From the NCBI GenBank assembly GCA_029319145.1, contig CP119753.1:744001-808000 (forward strand): DNA of 64,000 nt. The letters are read 5' to 3'. The translations under genes and the position numbers were made by a program. Source of the DNA: Microbacter sp. GSS18. GTDB taxonomy: Bacteria; Actinomycetota; Actinomycetes; Actinomycetales; Microbacteriaceae. A model generated the notes under the pieces. It made no database searches. It was not told the DNA's origin and saw nothing but the letters and a program-made list of their open reading frames with translations. Of this stretch, positions 47,143-54,827 are shown piece after piece; position 1 is the stretch's first letter, and each line of letters opens with the position of its first letter.

Positions 47143-47739
47143 ATGGAGAAGTTCACCACGCACACCGGAATCGCGGCGCCGCTGAAGCGCTCGGCGGTCG
47201 ACACCGACCAGATCATCCCCGCCGTGCACCTCAAGCGCGTCACGAAGACGGGATTCCACGACGCCCTGTTCGACAACTGGCGCCAGGATCCCGACTTCGT
47301 CCTCAACCAGCCGGCCTACGAGAAGGCGAGCATCCTCGTCGCGGGCCCGGACTTCGGCACGGGCTCCAGCCGCGAGCACGCCGTGTGGGCGCTGCGCGAC
47401 TACGGCTTCAAGGTCGTGCTGAGCACGCGGTTCGCCGACATCTTCCGCGGGAACGCCGGCAAGCAGGGCCTCGTCACGGGCGTGATCGGTCAGGCCGACC
47501 TCGAGAAGATCTGGGCGGCGCTGGACGCCGAGCCCGGCACCCTGATGACGGTCGACCTCGAGTCGCGCACCGCCGCCGTCGGCGATATCCGGGTGGGTTT
47601 CGAGATCGACGATTACACTAGGTGGCGGCTTCTCGAAGGGCTCGACGACATCGGGCTCACGCTGCGCAACGAAGACAAGATCGCGCAGTTCGAGGCTCGC
47701 CGCGAGGCATGGCGGCCGCGGACGACACCCGTCCGCTAA
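47143..47739 (+). CDS. leuD: 3-isopropylmalate dehydratase small subunit
   Basis: The 198-residue small subunit holds substrate-recognition residues: [15 protein letters not shown] near the N-terminus and [20 protein letters not shown] (aconitase swivel domain), followed by [11 protein letters not shown]. It starts 1 nt after leuC, so subunits are made in step. Length is normal. murA begins 71 nt downstream on the same strand. Confidence 0.95.
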   Translation: MEKFTTHTGIAAPLKRSAVDTDQIIPAVHLKRVTKTGFHDALFDNWRQDPDFVLNQPAYEKASILVAGPDFGTGSSREHAVWALRDYGFKVVLSTRFADIFRGNAGKQGLVTGVIGQADLEKIWAALDAEPGTLMTVDLESRTAAVGDIRVGFEIDDYTRWRLLEGLDDIGLTLRNEDKIAQFEARREAWRPRTTPVR

Positions 47740-47810
47740 GCCAGCAGTCCGGCCACAACCCCGGCCGGGCGGTGTTCGCCACCCTCGATGACACAAGTGA
47801 GGTCCACCGG

Positions 47811-49178
47811 ATGAAGTCGCTTCTCAGCGCCAGCACCGACGACAAGGCAGAGCCGGACATGTCCGCTGAGACGCTCCGCATCCGCGGCGGACGGCCGCTG
47901 ACCGGCCGCGTCGAGGTCAAGGGCGCGAAGAACCTCGCCACCAAGGCGATGGTCGCCGCCCTCCTGGGCGAGACGCCCAGCATCCTGCGCGATGTCCCCG
48001 GCATCAGCGACGTCAACGTCGTCCGCTCGCTGCTGGACGTCCACGGCGTGACGGTCGAGGACGGCGACGAGCCCGGCTCGCTGCGGCTGGATCCCAGCGG
48101 CGCCGTCACCGCCCACTTCGAGGAGATCGACGCGCACGCGGGCGCCTCGCGCATCCCGATCCTGTTCTGCGGTCCGCTGCTGCACCTGCTCGGCGAGGCG
48201 CTGATCCCGGATCTCGGCGGATGCCGCATCGGGGACCGTCCCATCAACTTCCACATGGATGCGCTGCGCGCCTTCGGCGCGATCGTCGACAAGAGCTACG
48301 AGGGCATCCGCATCACGGCACCCGATGGGCTGACCGGTGCGGACATCGAGCTTCCCTACCCGAGCGTCGGGGCCACCGAGCAGGTCCTGCTCACGGCGGT
48401 CAAGGCCAAGGGCGTCACCGAGCTGCGCAACGCCGCGATCGAGCCCGAGATCATGGACCTGATCGCCCTCCTGCAGAAGATGGGCGCGATCATCTCCTAC
48501 GAGCCGAATCGCGTCATCCTCATCGAGGGCGTCGACGAGCTGCGCGGCTACGACCACCGCTGCATCTTCGACCGCAACGAGGCCGCGTCGTGGGCGTGCG
48601 CGGCGCTGGCCACCGACGGCGACATCTTCGTCGGCGGCGCCCGCCAGCAGGAGATGCTGACCTTCCTCAACGTCTTCCGCAAGGCCGGCGGCTGGTTCGA
48701 CGTCCGTGAGGACGGCATCCAGTTCCGCCGCGGCGGGCCGCTGAAGCCGGTCGTGGTCGAGACCGATGTGCACCCCGGCTTCATGACCGACTGGCAGCAG
48801 CCGCTCATCGTCGCGCTCACGCAGGCCGAGGGCACGTCCGTCGTGCACGAGACGGTGTACGAGAACCGGCTGGGCTTCACCCGGGCGCTGGTGCAGATGG
48901 GCGCCGACATCGTCGTGCACCCCGACGGCATCGACAGTCCGGATCGTCGAGTGCCCCGGCGCGCGCTCGAGCAGGCCGCGGTCATCAACGGTCCGACCCC
49001 GCTCCACGGGGCCGACGTCGAGGTGCCCGACCTGCGCGGCGGATACAGCTACGTCATCGCGGCCCTCGCGGCCGAGGGCGAGTCGATCGTCAGCAACGTC
49101 GGGATCATCCGCCGCGGGTACGAGAAGTTCTTCACGAAGCTCGACGCGCTCGGCGCCGACTTCGACGTCATCGGGTGA
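47811..49178 (+). CDS. murA: UDP-N-acetylglucosamine 1-carboxyvinyltransferase
   Basis: MurA transfers enolpyruvate from PEP to UDP-GlcNAc, the first committed peptidoglycan step. The 455-residue protein has the N-terminal block GGRPLTGRVEVKGAKN and the active cysteine Cys138 in PDLGGCRIGDRP. Mycobacterial MurA has Asp there and resists fosfomycin; the Cys suggests this enzyme is sensitive (inference). ATG 47811 (MKSLLSASTDD) follows GAGG; ATG 47859 (MSAETLRIRGG) is an alternative. Its stop overlaps the acyltransferase start (GTGA). Confidence 0.94.
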   Translation: MKSLLSASTDDKAEPDMSAETLRIRGGRPLTGRVEVKGAKNLATKAMVAALLGETPSILRDVPGISDVNVVRSLLDVHGVTVEDGDEPGSLRLDPSGAVTAHFEEIDAHAGASRIPILFCGPLLHLLGEALIPDLGGCRIGDRPINFHMDALRAFGAIVDKSYEGIRITAPDGLTGADIELPYPSVGATEQVLLTAVKAKGVTELRNAAIEPEIMDLIALLQKMGAIISYEPNRVILIEGVDELRGYDHRCIFDRNEAASWACAALATDGDIFVGGARQQEMLTFLNVFRKAGGWFDVREDGIQFRRGGPLKPVVVETDVHPGFMTDWQQPLIVALTQAEGTSVVHETVYENRLGFTRALVQMGADIVVHPDGIDSPDRRVPRRALEQAAVINGPTPLHGADVEVPDLRGGYSYVIAALAAEGESIVSNVGIIRRGYEKFFTKLDALGADFDVIG

Positions 49179-49954
49179 GTCCTGTGGCGACACCCCGCCT
49201 GCGCGCGTCTCGCGAGAAGACGCGCCCCAGCATCTTCTGGCCGCTCGCGGTCATCGTCATCCCGCTGATGAGCATCGTGGCCAAGCTCGAGATCAGCGGC
49301 GCGGAGAAGCTCCCCCGCGAGGGTGCGTTCGTCCTCGCTCCCAACCACGCCAGCGAGCTGGACCCTGTCCTCGTCGCGTGGGCGGTGTGGCGCATGGGCC
49401 GCGCTCCGCGATTCATGGCGAAGGAGAGCCTGTTCCGCATCCCGGTCCTGGGATGGGTGCTGCGGGCGTCCGGCATGATCCCCGTGGCCCGCGCGAGTTC
49501 GGCGAGCGCGGCGAAGCAGACCATGGCCGCGGCCACCGAGCTCACCGAGCACGGGCGGGGCGTCATCGTCTACCCGGAGGGCTCGCTCACGCGCGACCCG
49601 GAGCTGTGGCCCATGCGCGGCAAGACGGGAGCCGTCCGACTGGCTCTGGCCGGCGACATCCCGGTGGTGCCTCTCGCGCACTGGGGAGTCCAGCAGATCC
49701 TGCCGCGCTACGGCAAGCTCAGCCTGTGGCCGCCGCGCAAGCGGGTGCGCATCAGCGTGGGCGAACCGGTCGACCTGAGCGAGTTCGCCGACCGCAGGAC
49801 GCAGCCCGCGGCCCTCGCGGAAGCGACCGAGCGCGTCATGACGGCGATCACGAGCGAGCTCGAGAAGCTGCGCGGCGAACCCGCGCCCCGGACGCGCTGG
49901 AACCCGTCCGAGCACGGGCAGAAGGAGACGGGGCGCCTTGAGTCGGAGAAGTGA
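49175..49954 (+). CDS. plsC: 1-acylglycerol-3-phosphate acyltransferase-family protein
   Basis: The 259-residue protein has an N-terminal membrane anchor (FWPLAVIVIPLMSIVAKL), the acyltransferase motif PNHASELDPVLVAW (HxxxxD, about residue 57) and the substrate motif VIVYPEGSLTRDP (EGS). It should acylate lysophosphatidate to phosphatidate. GTG 49175 overlaps the murA stop; GTG 49184 is an alternative. It overlaps gpsA, which makes the glycerol-3-phosphate backbone, so both act in phospholipid synthesis. Confidence 0.85.
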   Translation: MSPVATPRLRASREKTRPSIFWPLAVIVIPLMSIVAKLEISGAEKLPREGAFVLAPNHASELDPVLVAWAVWRMGRAPRFMAKESLFRIPVLGWVLRASGMIPVARASSASAAKQTMAAATELTEHGRGVIVYPEGSLTRDPELWPMRGKTGAVRLALAGDIPVVPLAHWGVQQILPRYGKLSLWPPRKRVRISVGEPVDLSEFADRRTQPAALAEATERVMTAITSELEKLRGEPAPRTRWNPSEHGQKETGRLESEK

Positions 49955-51068
49955 CCGTCCGCGCGTCGCCGTGCTCGGCGCCGGGAGCTGGGGAACCACG
50001 TTCGGCAAGATCCTCGCCGACGGGGGCGCCAACGTCGTGATGTGGGCGCGACGTCCCGAACTCGCGCACGAGATCGGCGAGGCCAAGCGCAACAGCCAGT
50101 ACCTGCCGGGCATCAACCTGCCGCGGGCGATCACGGCCACGCATCACCTCGCCGAGGCCGTCGAGGGCGCCGAGCAGGTCTACCTGTCGATTCCGAGCCA
50201 GGCCGTGCGCCAGAACCTCAAGGCCGTGCGCGCGCTCGTGGCCACGACGGACGTTCCGATCGTGTCGCTCATGAAGGGCGTCGAGCGACGCACGGGGCTG
50301 CGCATGAGTCAGGTGATCGAGCAGGAGCTGCACTGCGACCCCGCGCGCATCGCCGTGGCGTCCGGCCCCAACCTCGCCCTCGAGATCGCGCGCGAGCAGC
50401 CGACGGCCGCGGTCATCTCATCGACGAGCGAGGAGACGGCGGATGCCGTCGCACGCCGAGCCCGCAACCGCTACTTCCGCACCTTCGTGAACACCGACGT
50501 CATCGGCACCGAGTTCGGCGGCGTGCTGAAGAACCTGATCGCCGTGGCCATCGGCATCGTCGACGGCGTCGGCTACGGCGAGAACACGAAGGCTTCGATC
50601 ATCACGCGCGGCCTGGTGGAGATGACCGACTTCGCCGTCGCGCAGGGTGCGCAGTCCGAGACGCTCCAGGGGCTGGCGGGCCTCGGCGACCTCATCGCGA
50701 CGTGCCAGTCGCCGCTGAGCCGCAACAACACGGCCGGGCGCCTGCTGGGGCAGGGCTACGGCTTCCAGGACGTCGTGAAGCAGATGCAGCAGACCGCCGA
50801 GGGGCTCGCGTCCGTCGCGCCCGTGCTCCAGCTGGCCCGAGAGGTCGGCGTCGAGATGCCGATCGTCGAGCAGGTGAAGATGGTGCTCGACGGCACGATG
50901 GACCCGCGGGACATCGCGCCCCACCTGACAACCGACGACGACACCCCGAAGGGGGAGAGGACGCAGAATGAACAAGCCGGCGGTGGCGGTGCTCTTTGGC
51001 GGTCGCTCGAGCGAGCATTCGATCAGCTCCGCAACCGCGGGCGGGGTGCTGCGGGCGATCGACCGTGA
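49938..51068 (+). CDS. gpsA: NAD(P)-dependent glycerol-3-phosphate dehydrogenase
   Basis: GpsA reduces dihydroxyacetone phosphate to sn-glycerol-3-phosphate for membrane lipids. The 376-residue product has the Rossmann motif VAVLGAGSWGTTFGKILADG, the conserved SLMKGVERRTG, and the substrate-binding block GTEFGGVLKNLIAVAIGI plus GLAGLGDLIATC. The start appears to be TTG 49938, overlapping the upstream gene by 17 nt; the family N-terminus begins only 8 residues later. The frame runs 101 nt into ddl, giving a C-terminal extension (LWRSLERAFDQLRNRGRG) that most GpsA proteins lack. Confidence 0.9.
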   Translation: MSRRSDRPRVAVLGAGSWGTTFGKILADGGANVVMWARRPELAHEIGEAKRNSQYLPGINLPRAITATHHLAEAVEGAEQVYLSIPSQAVRQNLKAVRALVATTDVPIVSLMKGVERRTGLRMSQVIEQELHCDPARIAVASGPNLALEIAREQPTAAVISSTSEETADAVARRARNRYFRTFVNTDVIGTEFGGVLKNLIAVAIGIVDGVGYGENTKASIITRGLVEMTDFAVAQGAQSETLQGLAGLGDLIATCQSPLSRNNTAGRLLGQGYGFQDVVKQMQQTAEGLASVAPVLQLAREVGVEMPIVEQVKMVLDGTMDPRDIAPHLTTDDDTPKGERTQNEQAGGGGALWRSLERAFDQLRNRGRGAAGDRP

Positions 51069-52059
51069 CCGGTTCCGCGTCATCCCCGTCGGCATCACCC
51101 GCGACGGCGCCTACGTCCTCGAGGACGACGATCCCGAGAAGTTCGCGCTGAACCCCGACCGGCTGCCCGAGGTCGTCGACAACGGCACGCGAGTGGTCTG
51201 GCCCGAGTCGACGCTCACGCGTGAGCTGAAGGTCGTCGACGCGTCGGGCGAGCGCTCGCTGGGCGATGTCGACGTGGTGCTGCCGATCCTGCACGGGCGG
51301 TTCGGCGAGGACGGCACGATCCAGGGCTTCCTCGAACTGCTCGGCATCCCCTACGCGGGGGCCGGCGTGCTCATGTCGGCGATCGGCATGGACAAGCACA
51401 CCACCAAGAGCGTGCTGAAGGCGGCGGACGTGCCGGTCGTCCCCTGGGTCACGGTCACGCGCGCCGGTCTCGAGCGCAATCGCGCTCTGTGGGAGCAGCG
51501 CATCCGCGCCCTGGGCCTGCCCGTGTTCGTCAAGCCCGCGCGCGCCGGGTCGAGCGTCGGCGTGTCGAAGGTCGCCGACTGGAGCGAGCTGGATGTCGCG
51601 CTCGAAGTCGCGTTCGCGGAGGACTCCGCGGTTCTGGTCGAGCAGTCGGTCGTCGGCCGGGAGCTCGAGTGCGGCGTGCTGCAGTCACGGGACGGCGGGC
51701 TCCCGCGGGTCAGCCTCGCCGGCGAGATCGTGGTCTCGGGACGCGACTTCTACGACTTCGAGGCGAAGTACCTCGGCGCGGACGGCATCGATCTGGTGTG
51801 CCCCGCCGAGCTCGGCGACGGCGAGCTCGGTGAGATGCAGCGGATCGCGGCACGCGCCTTCGAGGCGGTCGGCGGTGAGGGGCTGGCACGAGTGGACTTC
51901 TTCTTCACCGGCACGGAGTTCTTCGTCAACGAGGTCAACACGATGCCCGGATTCACACCGATCTCGATGTTTCCGACGTGCTGGATCGCGAGCGGCATGA
52001 CGTACCCGGAGCTGGTGACCGAGCTGATCGACATGGCGCTGGAGCGCGCCGGGGCCTAG
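50968..52059 (+). CDS. ddl: D-alanine--D-alanine ligase
   Basis: Ddl joins two D-alanines with ATP for the peptidoglycan stem. The 363-residue ATP-grasp protein has VAVLFGGRSSEHSISSATAG at the N-terminus, the binding loop PVFVKPARAGSSVGVSKV (about residue 190), and the catalytic end FVNEVNTMPGFTPISMFPTC. ATG 50968 follows GGGGAGAGG; it lies inside the 3' part of the gpsA frame, so the two messages are tightly coupled. It converges with and overlaps the DUF3515 gene by 4 nt. The residue set does not by itself show vancomycin-type (D-Lac) activity. Confidence 0.93.
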   Translation: MNKPAVAVLFGGRSSEHSISSATAGGVLRAIDRDRFRVIPVGITRDGAYVLEDDDPEKFALNPDRLPEVVDNGTRVVWPESTLTRELKVVDASGERSLGDVDVVLPILHGRFGEDGTIQGFLELLGIPYAGAGVLMSAIGMDKHTTKSVLKAADVPVVPWVTVTRAGLERNRALWEQRIRALGLPVFVKPARAGSSVGVSKVADWSELDVALEVAFAEDSAVLVEQSVVGRELECGVLQSRDGGLPRVSLAGEIVVSGRDFYDFEAKYLGADGIDLVCPAELGDGELGEMQRIAARAFEAVGGEGLARVDFFFTGTEFFVNEVNTMPGFTPISMFPTCWIASGMTYPELVTELIDMALERAGA

Positions 52060-52547
52060 CCCTCTCCGCCGTCCTCGGGCAGTCCCTCCGGATCGGTGCA
52101 CGCGCCGATCTCGGGCAGCGTCCCGACAGAGACGCTCAGGGTGTCCAGGACCACGTTCGGCGACACGACCTCGTTGTCGAGGTACACCTCGACCGCGGGC
52201 GATCGCCCGTAGGTCGTGAGCCGGAAGCGGGGGGACTCGGATTCGTCGACGAGCCAGTCGACGCCGCCGAGCGTGATGCAGCGCAGCGTCGACGGCGCGG
52301 GCGGTTCGAGTCCGCACGTCAGCAGCACCGAGGCGGGGTCGCCCCACGCTCCCGTCGCCTGGGCATCGGTCCAGCGACGCGGTTGGCCGTCCACGGCATC
52401 CGGCAGGCGGACGATCACGTCGGCGCACGCCGGGTCGTTCGCGTTCGAGGCAGGCTCCATGGGAACCGTCGACGAGCATGCGGCGAGGCCGGCGGTCAGC
52501 GCTCCGGCGGATGCGATCGCGATCAGGCGGCGGAGCAGACGGGGCAC
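52056..52547 (-). CDS. DUF3515 lipoprotein
   Basis: The 163-residue protein has a lipoprotein signal (RLLRRLIAIASAGALTAGLAAC, split here: RLLRRLIAIASAG and ALTAGLAAC) with the modified cysteine near residue 24. The mature part has paired cysteines (DPACADVIVRLP, LLTCGLEPP, LRCITLGG, GACTDPEG) and fits the DUF3515 family found near ddl and thiL in actinobacteria. The function of the family is unknown. It converges with ddl. Confidence 0.82.
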   Translation of the reverse strand: MPRLLRRLIAIASAGALTAGLAACSSTVPMEPASNANDPACADVIVRLPDAVDGQPRRWTDAQATGAWGDPASVLLTCGLEPPAPSTLRCITLGGVDWLVDESESPRFRLTTYGRSPAVEVYLDNEVVSPNVVLDTLSVSVGTLPEIGACTDPEGLPEDGGEG

Positions 52548-52601
52548 TCCTCCAGGCTAACCCGCGCGGCGGGACGACTCGGTCGCACTACCGTGGAGAG
52601 C

Positions 52602-53597
52602 GTGACCGGTTCCGATCCAGATCCCACCGTCGGCTCCCTCTCGGAGGGGACGATCCTGCGCAGGATCCTCGAGGTGCTCGGGCCGTCGTCGGCACCGGTG
52701 GGCCCGGGTGACGACGCCGCCGTGCTCTCGGTCGCGGACGGGCGCGTCGTCGCCACCACCGACACGCTCGTGCACGGGCCGGACTTCCGGCTGTCATGGT
52801 CCAGCGCCTACGACCTGGGCTGGAAGTCCGCCGCGGTGAACCTCGCCGACATCGCCGCGATGGGGGCCCGGCCGGTGGCACTGCTGGTGGCACTGGCGAT
52901 GCCCGACGACACACGGCTGTCCTTCGTGGAGGGCCTCGCCGACGGGCTGCGCGACGCGTGCACGGCGCTCGCTCCGGGATGCACCGTCGAGGGCGGCGAC
53001 CTCACGGTCTCGGACACCCTCACCATCGCGGTGACCGCGCTGGGGTCTCTGGACGGGCGCGCACCCGTGCTGCGCTCCGGGGCGCGGACCGGGGACGTCG
53101 TCGCGCTCGCCGGCGATCTCGGGCGGGCGGCCCGGGGGCTCGCCGTGCTCTTCGACCGCTTCACGGATGACGCCGGCCGTCCCGTCGCGATCGCGCACGG
53201 GCAGCTCTCGGAGACGGATGCGGCAGCCGTCGCGACACAGCTGCGCCCGCATCCGCCCCTGGCCCTGGGGCCCGCGGCGGCCGAGGCGGGAGCGACCGCC
53301 ATGATGGACGTCTCGGACGGGCTCGCGCTGGACGCCACCAGGATGGCCGACGCCTCGGAGGTCACGATCGACATCGACCGGGATGCCCTGGGCGACGACA
53401 CCGCGCTCGCGCTCGGCGGCGGTGAGGACCACGGGCTGCTGGCGACGTTCCCGGCCTCGCGCGCGCTGCCCCACGGCTTCCGCGAGATCGGGCGCGTCCG
53501 CCCTCGCGCGCAGGCGCCGGTCACGGTGGACGGCGAGCCGGTCCTGGGCCGGGCCGGCTGGGACCCGTACCGGGACTGGGACGCCGGACGCGGCTGA
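52602..53597 (+). CDS. thiL: Thiamine-monophosphate kinase
   Basis: ThiL phosphorylates thiamine monophosphate to the cofactor thiamine diphosphate, which IlvB needs. The 331-residue protein has GPGDDAAVLSVADGRVVATT (the metal-binding aspartates), VNLADIAAMGARP and the later MMDVSDGLALDATRMADAS. TACCGT (52589-52594) precedes GTG 52602 by 7 nt, with GGAGAG in between. The open frame upstream is a shadow. It converges with rsmD with a 3-nt gap. Confidence 0.91.
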   Translation: MTGSDPDPTVGSLSEGTILRRILEVLGPSSAPVGPGDDAAVLSVADGRVVATTDTLVHGPDFRLSWSSAYDLGWKSAAVNLADIAAMGARPVALLVALAMPDDTRLSFVEGLADGLRDACTALAPGCTVEGGDLTVSDTLTIAVTALGSLDGRAPVLRSGARTGDVVALAGDLGRAARGLAVLFDRFTDDAGRPVAIAHGQLSETDAAAVATQLRPHPPLALGPAAAEAGATAMMDVSDGLALDATRMADASEVTIDIDRDALGDDTALALGGGEDHGLLATFPASRALPHGFREIGRVRPRAQAPVTVDGEPVLGRAGWDPYRDWDAGRG

Positions 53598-53600
53598 CCC

Positions 53601-54155
53601 TCAGTCGGCCTCGGCCCACCACAGCGTCGTGTCGCCGTAGCGCTTGGAGCGGAGCGGCGTCAGGCCCGCCGGGAGGGCCGGCTCCGGCGACCGCGCGCCG
53701 CGCTCGATGACGACGAGGGCGGCGGCGGCCAGGTGCGGAGCGAGCAGCGACAGCGTCGCGGCGAGCTCGGTCTCGCCGACGTCGTAGGGAGGATCGAGGA
53801 ACACCAGGTCGAACGGACCCGCAGCGGTGCGCAGGAAGGCGTCGGCCGCCGTGCGGTGCACGCGTGCGGGTCGACCCGCGGCGGCACCGACCTTGCGGGC
53901 GTTGCGCTCGGCGACCGAGGCCGCTCGCGGGGCTTTCTCGACGAGGTCCGCACTGGCCGCGCCGCGGCTGAGCGCCTCGAGCCCCAGGGCGCCCGAGCCC
54001 GCGTAGAGGTCGAGGACGGCGGCGTCCGCGATGGCATCGGCCGACTCGAGCGAACCGAACAGGGATTCGCGGACCCGGTCGCTCGTGGGACGCGTGCCGC
54101 TGCCGGGAACGTCGAGGGTGAGCGAGCCTGCGGAGCCGCCGATGATGCGCGTCAC
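53601..54155 (-). CDS. rsmD: 16S rRNA (guanine-966-N2)-methyltransferase
   Basis: RsmD methylates G966 of 16S rRNA. The 184-residue protein has the family start TRIIGGSAGSLTLDVP, TRPTSDRVRESLFGSL, the SAM motif VLDLYAGSGALGLEALSRG and the catalytic FLDPPYD. GTG 54155 is supported by TATCGT 6 nt upstream (leaderless). It starts 4 nt after the stop of the upstream acyltransferase on the same strand. Confidence 0.92.
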   Translation of the reverse strand: MTRIIGGSAGSLTLDVPGSGTRPTSDRVRESLFGSLESADAIADAAVLDLYAGSGALGLEALSRGAASADLVEKAPRAASVAERNARKVGAAAGRPARVHRTAADAFLRTAAGPFDLVFLDPPYDVGETELAATLSLLAPHLAAAALVVIERGARSPEPALPAGLTPLRSKRYGDTTLWWAEAD

Positions 54156-54159
54156 ACGC

Positions 54160-54753
54160 TCACGATAGTCCGGCCGACGTCGCATCCGGCGCCTCGTCGC
54201 GCAGGCGCGGCTCGGTGCGCAGGTGCGGGCGCAGGCCGGACTTGTCGGCGTAGAACGCGCGGATGCGATCCATGTCCGCCGCGACGTCGCCCGTCAGCTC
54301 GATCGTGGGGCCGAGGCCGGTGGTCATGGTGGTGCGGTCGACGTAGCCCAGCGTGACCGGCATCCCGGTGTCCCGCGCGATCCGGTAGAACCCCGACTTC
54401 CAGTGGCTGCCGCTGCCGCGCGTGCCCTCGGGCGTGACCACCAGCCCGAAGACCTCGCCGTCGTGGACGCGCCCGACGACGTCCGCCACGACCCCGCGCG
54501 GGTCGCGTCGGTCGACCGGGATGCCGCCCAGAGCGCGCATCACGGGGCCCCGCCAGCCGCGGAACAGAGAATCCTTGCCCAGCCAGCGAACGTCGATCCC
54601 CAGCCGCCACGCGATGGCGAGCATGAGCACGAAGTCCCAGTTCGAGGTGTGCGGCGCGCCGATGAGGACGGTCGGGCGCGTGGGGGCGGGCTCGGTCGTC
54701 AGGGTCCAGCGGCTGAACATCCAGTAGACGCGGGCGAGGAGGGATCGGATCAC
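54160..54753 (-). CDS. Lysophospholipid acyltransferase-family protein
   Basis: The 197-residue protein has the acyltransferase motif IGAPHTSNWDFVLML (HxxxxD) near residue 40, GKDSLFRGWRGPVMRALG, and VVTPEGTRGSG (EGT). It lacks a long N-terminal anchor. It resembles short PlsC-type enzymes; the substrate is not clear. GTG 54753 follows TACGGT by 6 nt, pointing to a leaderless mRNA. A second acyltransferase lies 4.8 kb away. It diverges from recG. Confidence 0.83.
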   Translation of the reverse strand: MIRSLLARVYWMFSRWTLTTEPAPTRPTVLIGAPHTSNWDFVLMLAIAWRLGIDVRWLGKDSLFRGWRGPVMRALGGIPVDRRDPRGVVADVVGRVHDGEVFGLVVTPEGTRGSGSHWKSGFYRIARDTGMPVTLGYVDRTTMTTGLGPTIELTGDVAADMDRIRAFYADKSGLRPHLRTEPRLRDEAPDATSAGLS

Positions 54754-54827
54754 CCCTCCACCGTAGGCGGGCCCGCTGTGCGTCCGCCCCACGGCCCCGC
54801 GTCCGCGGCGATGCCTAGACTCGTGTC

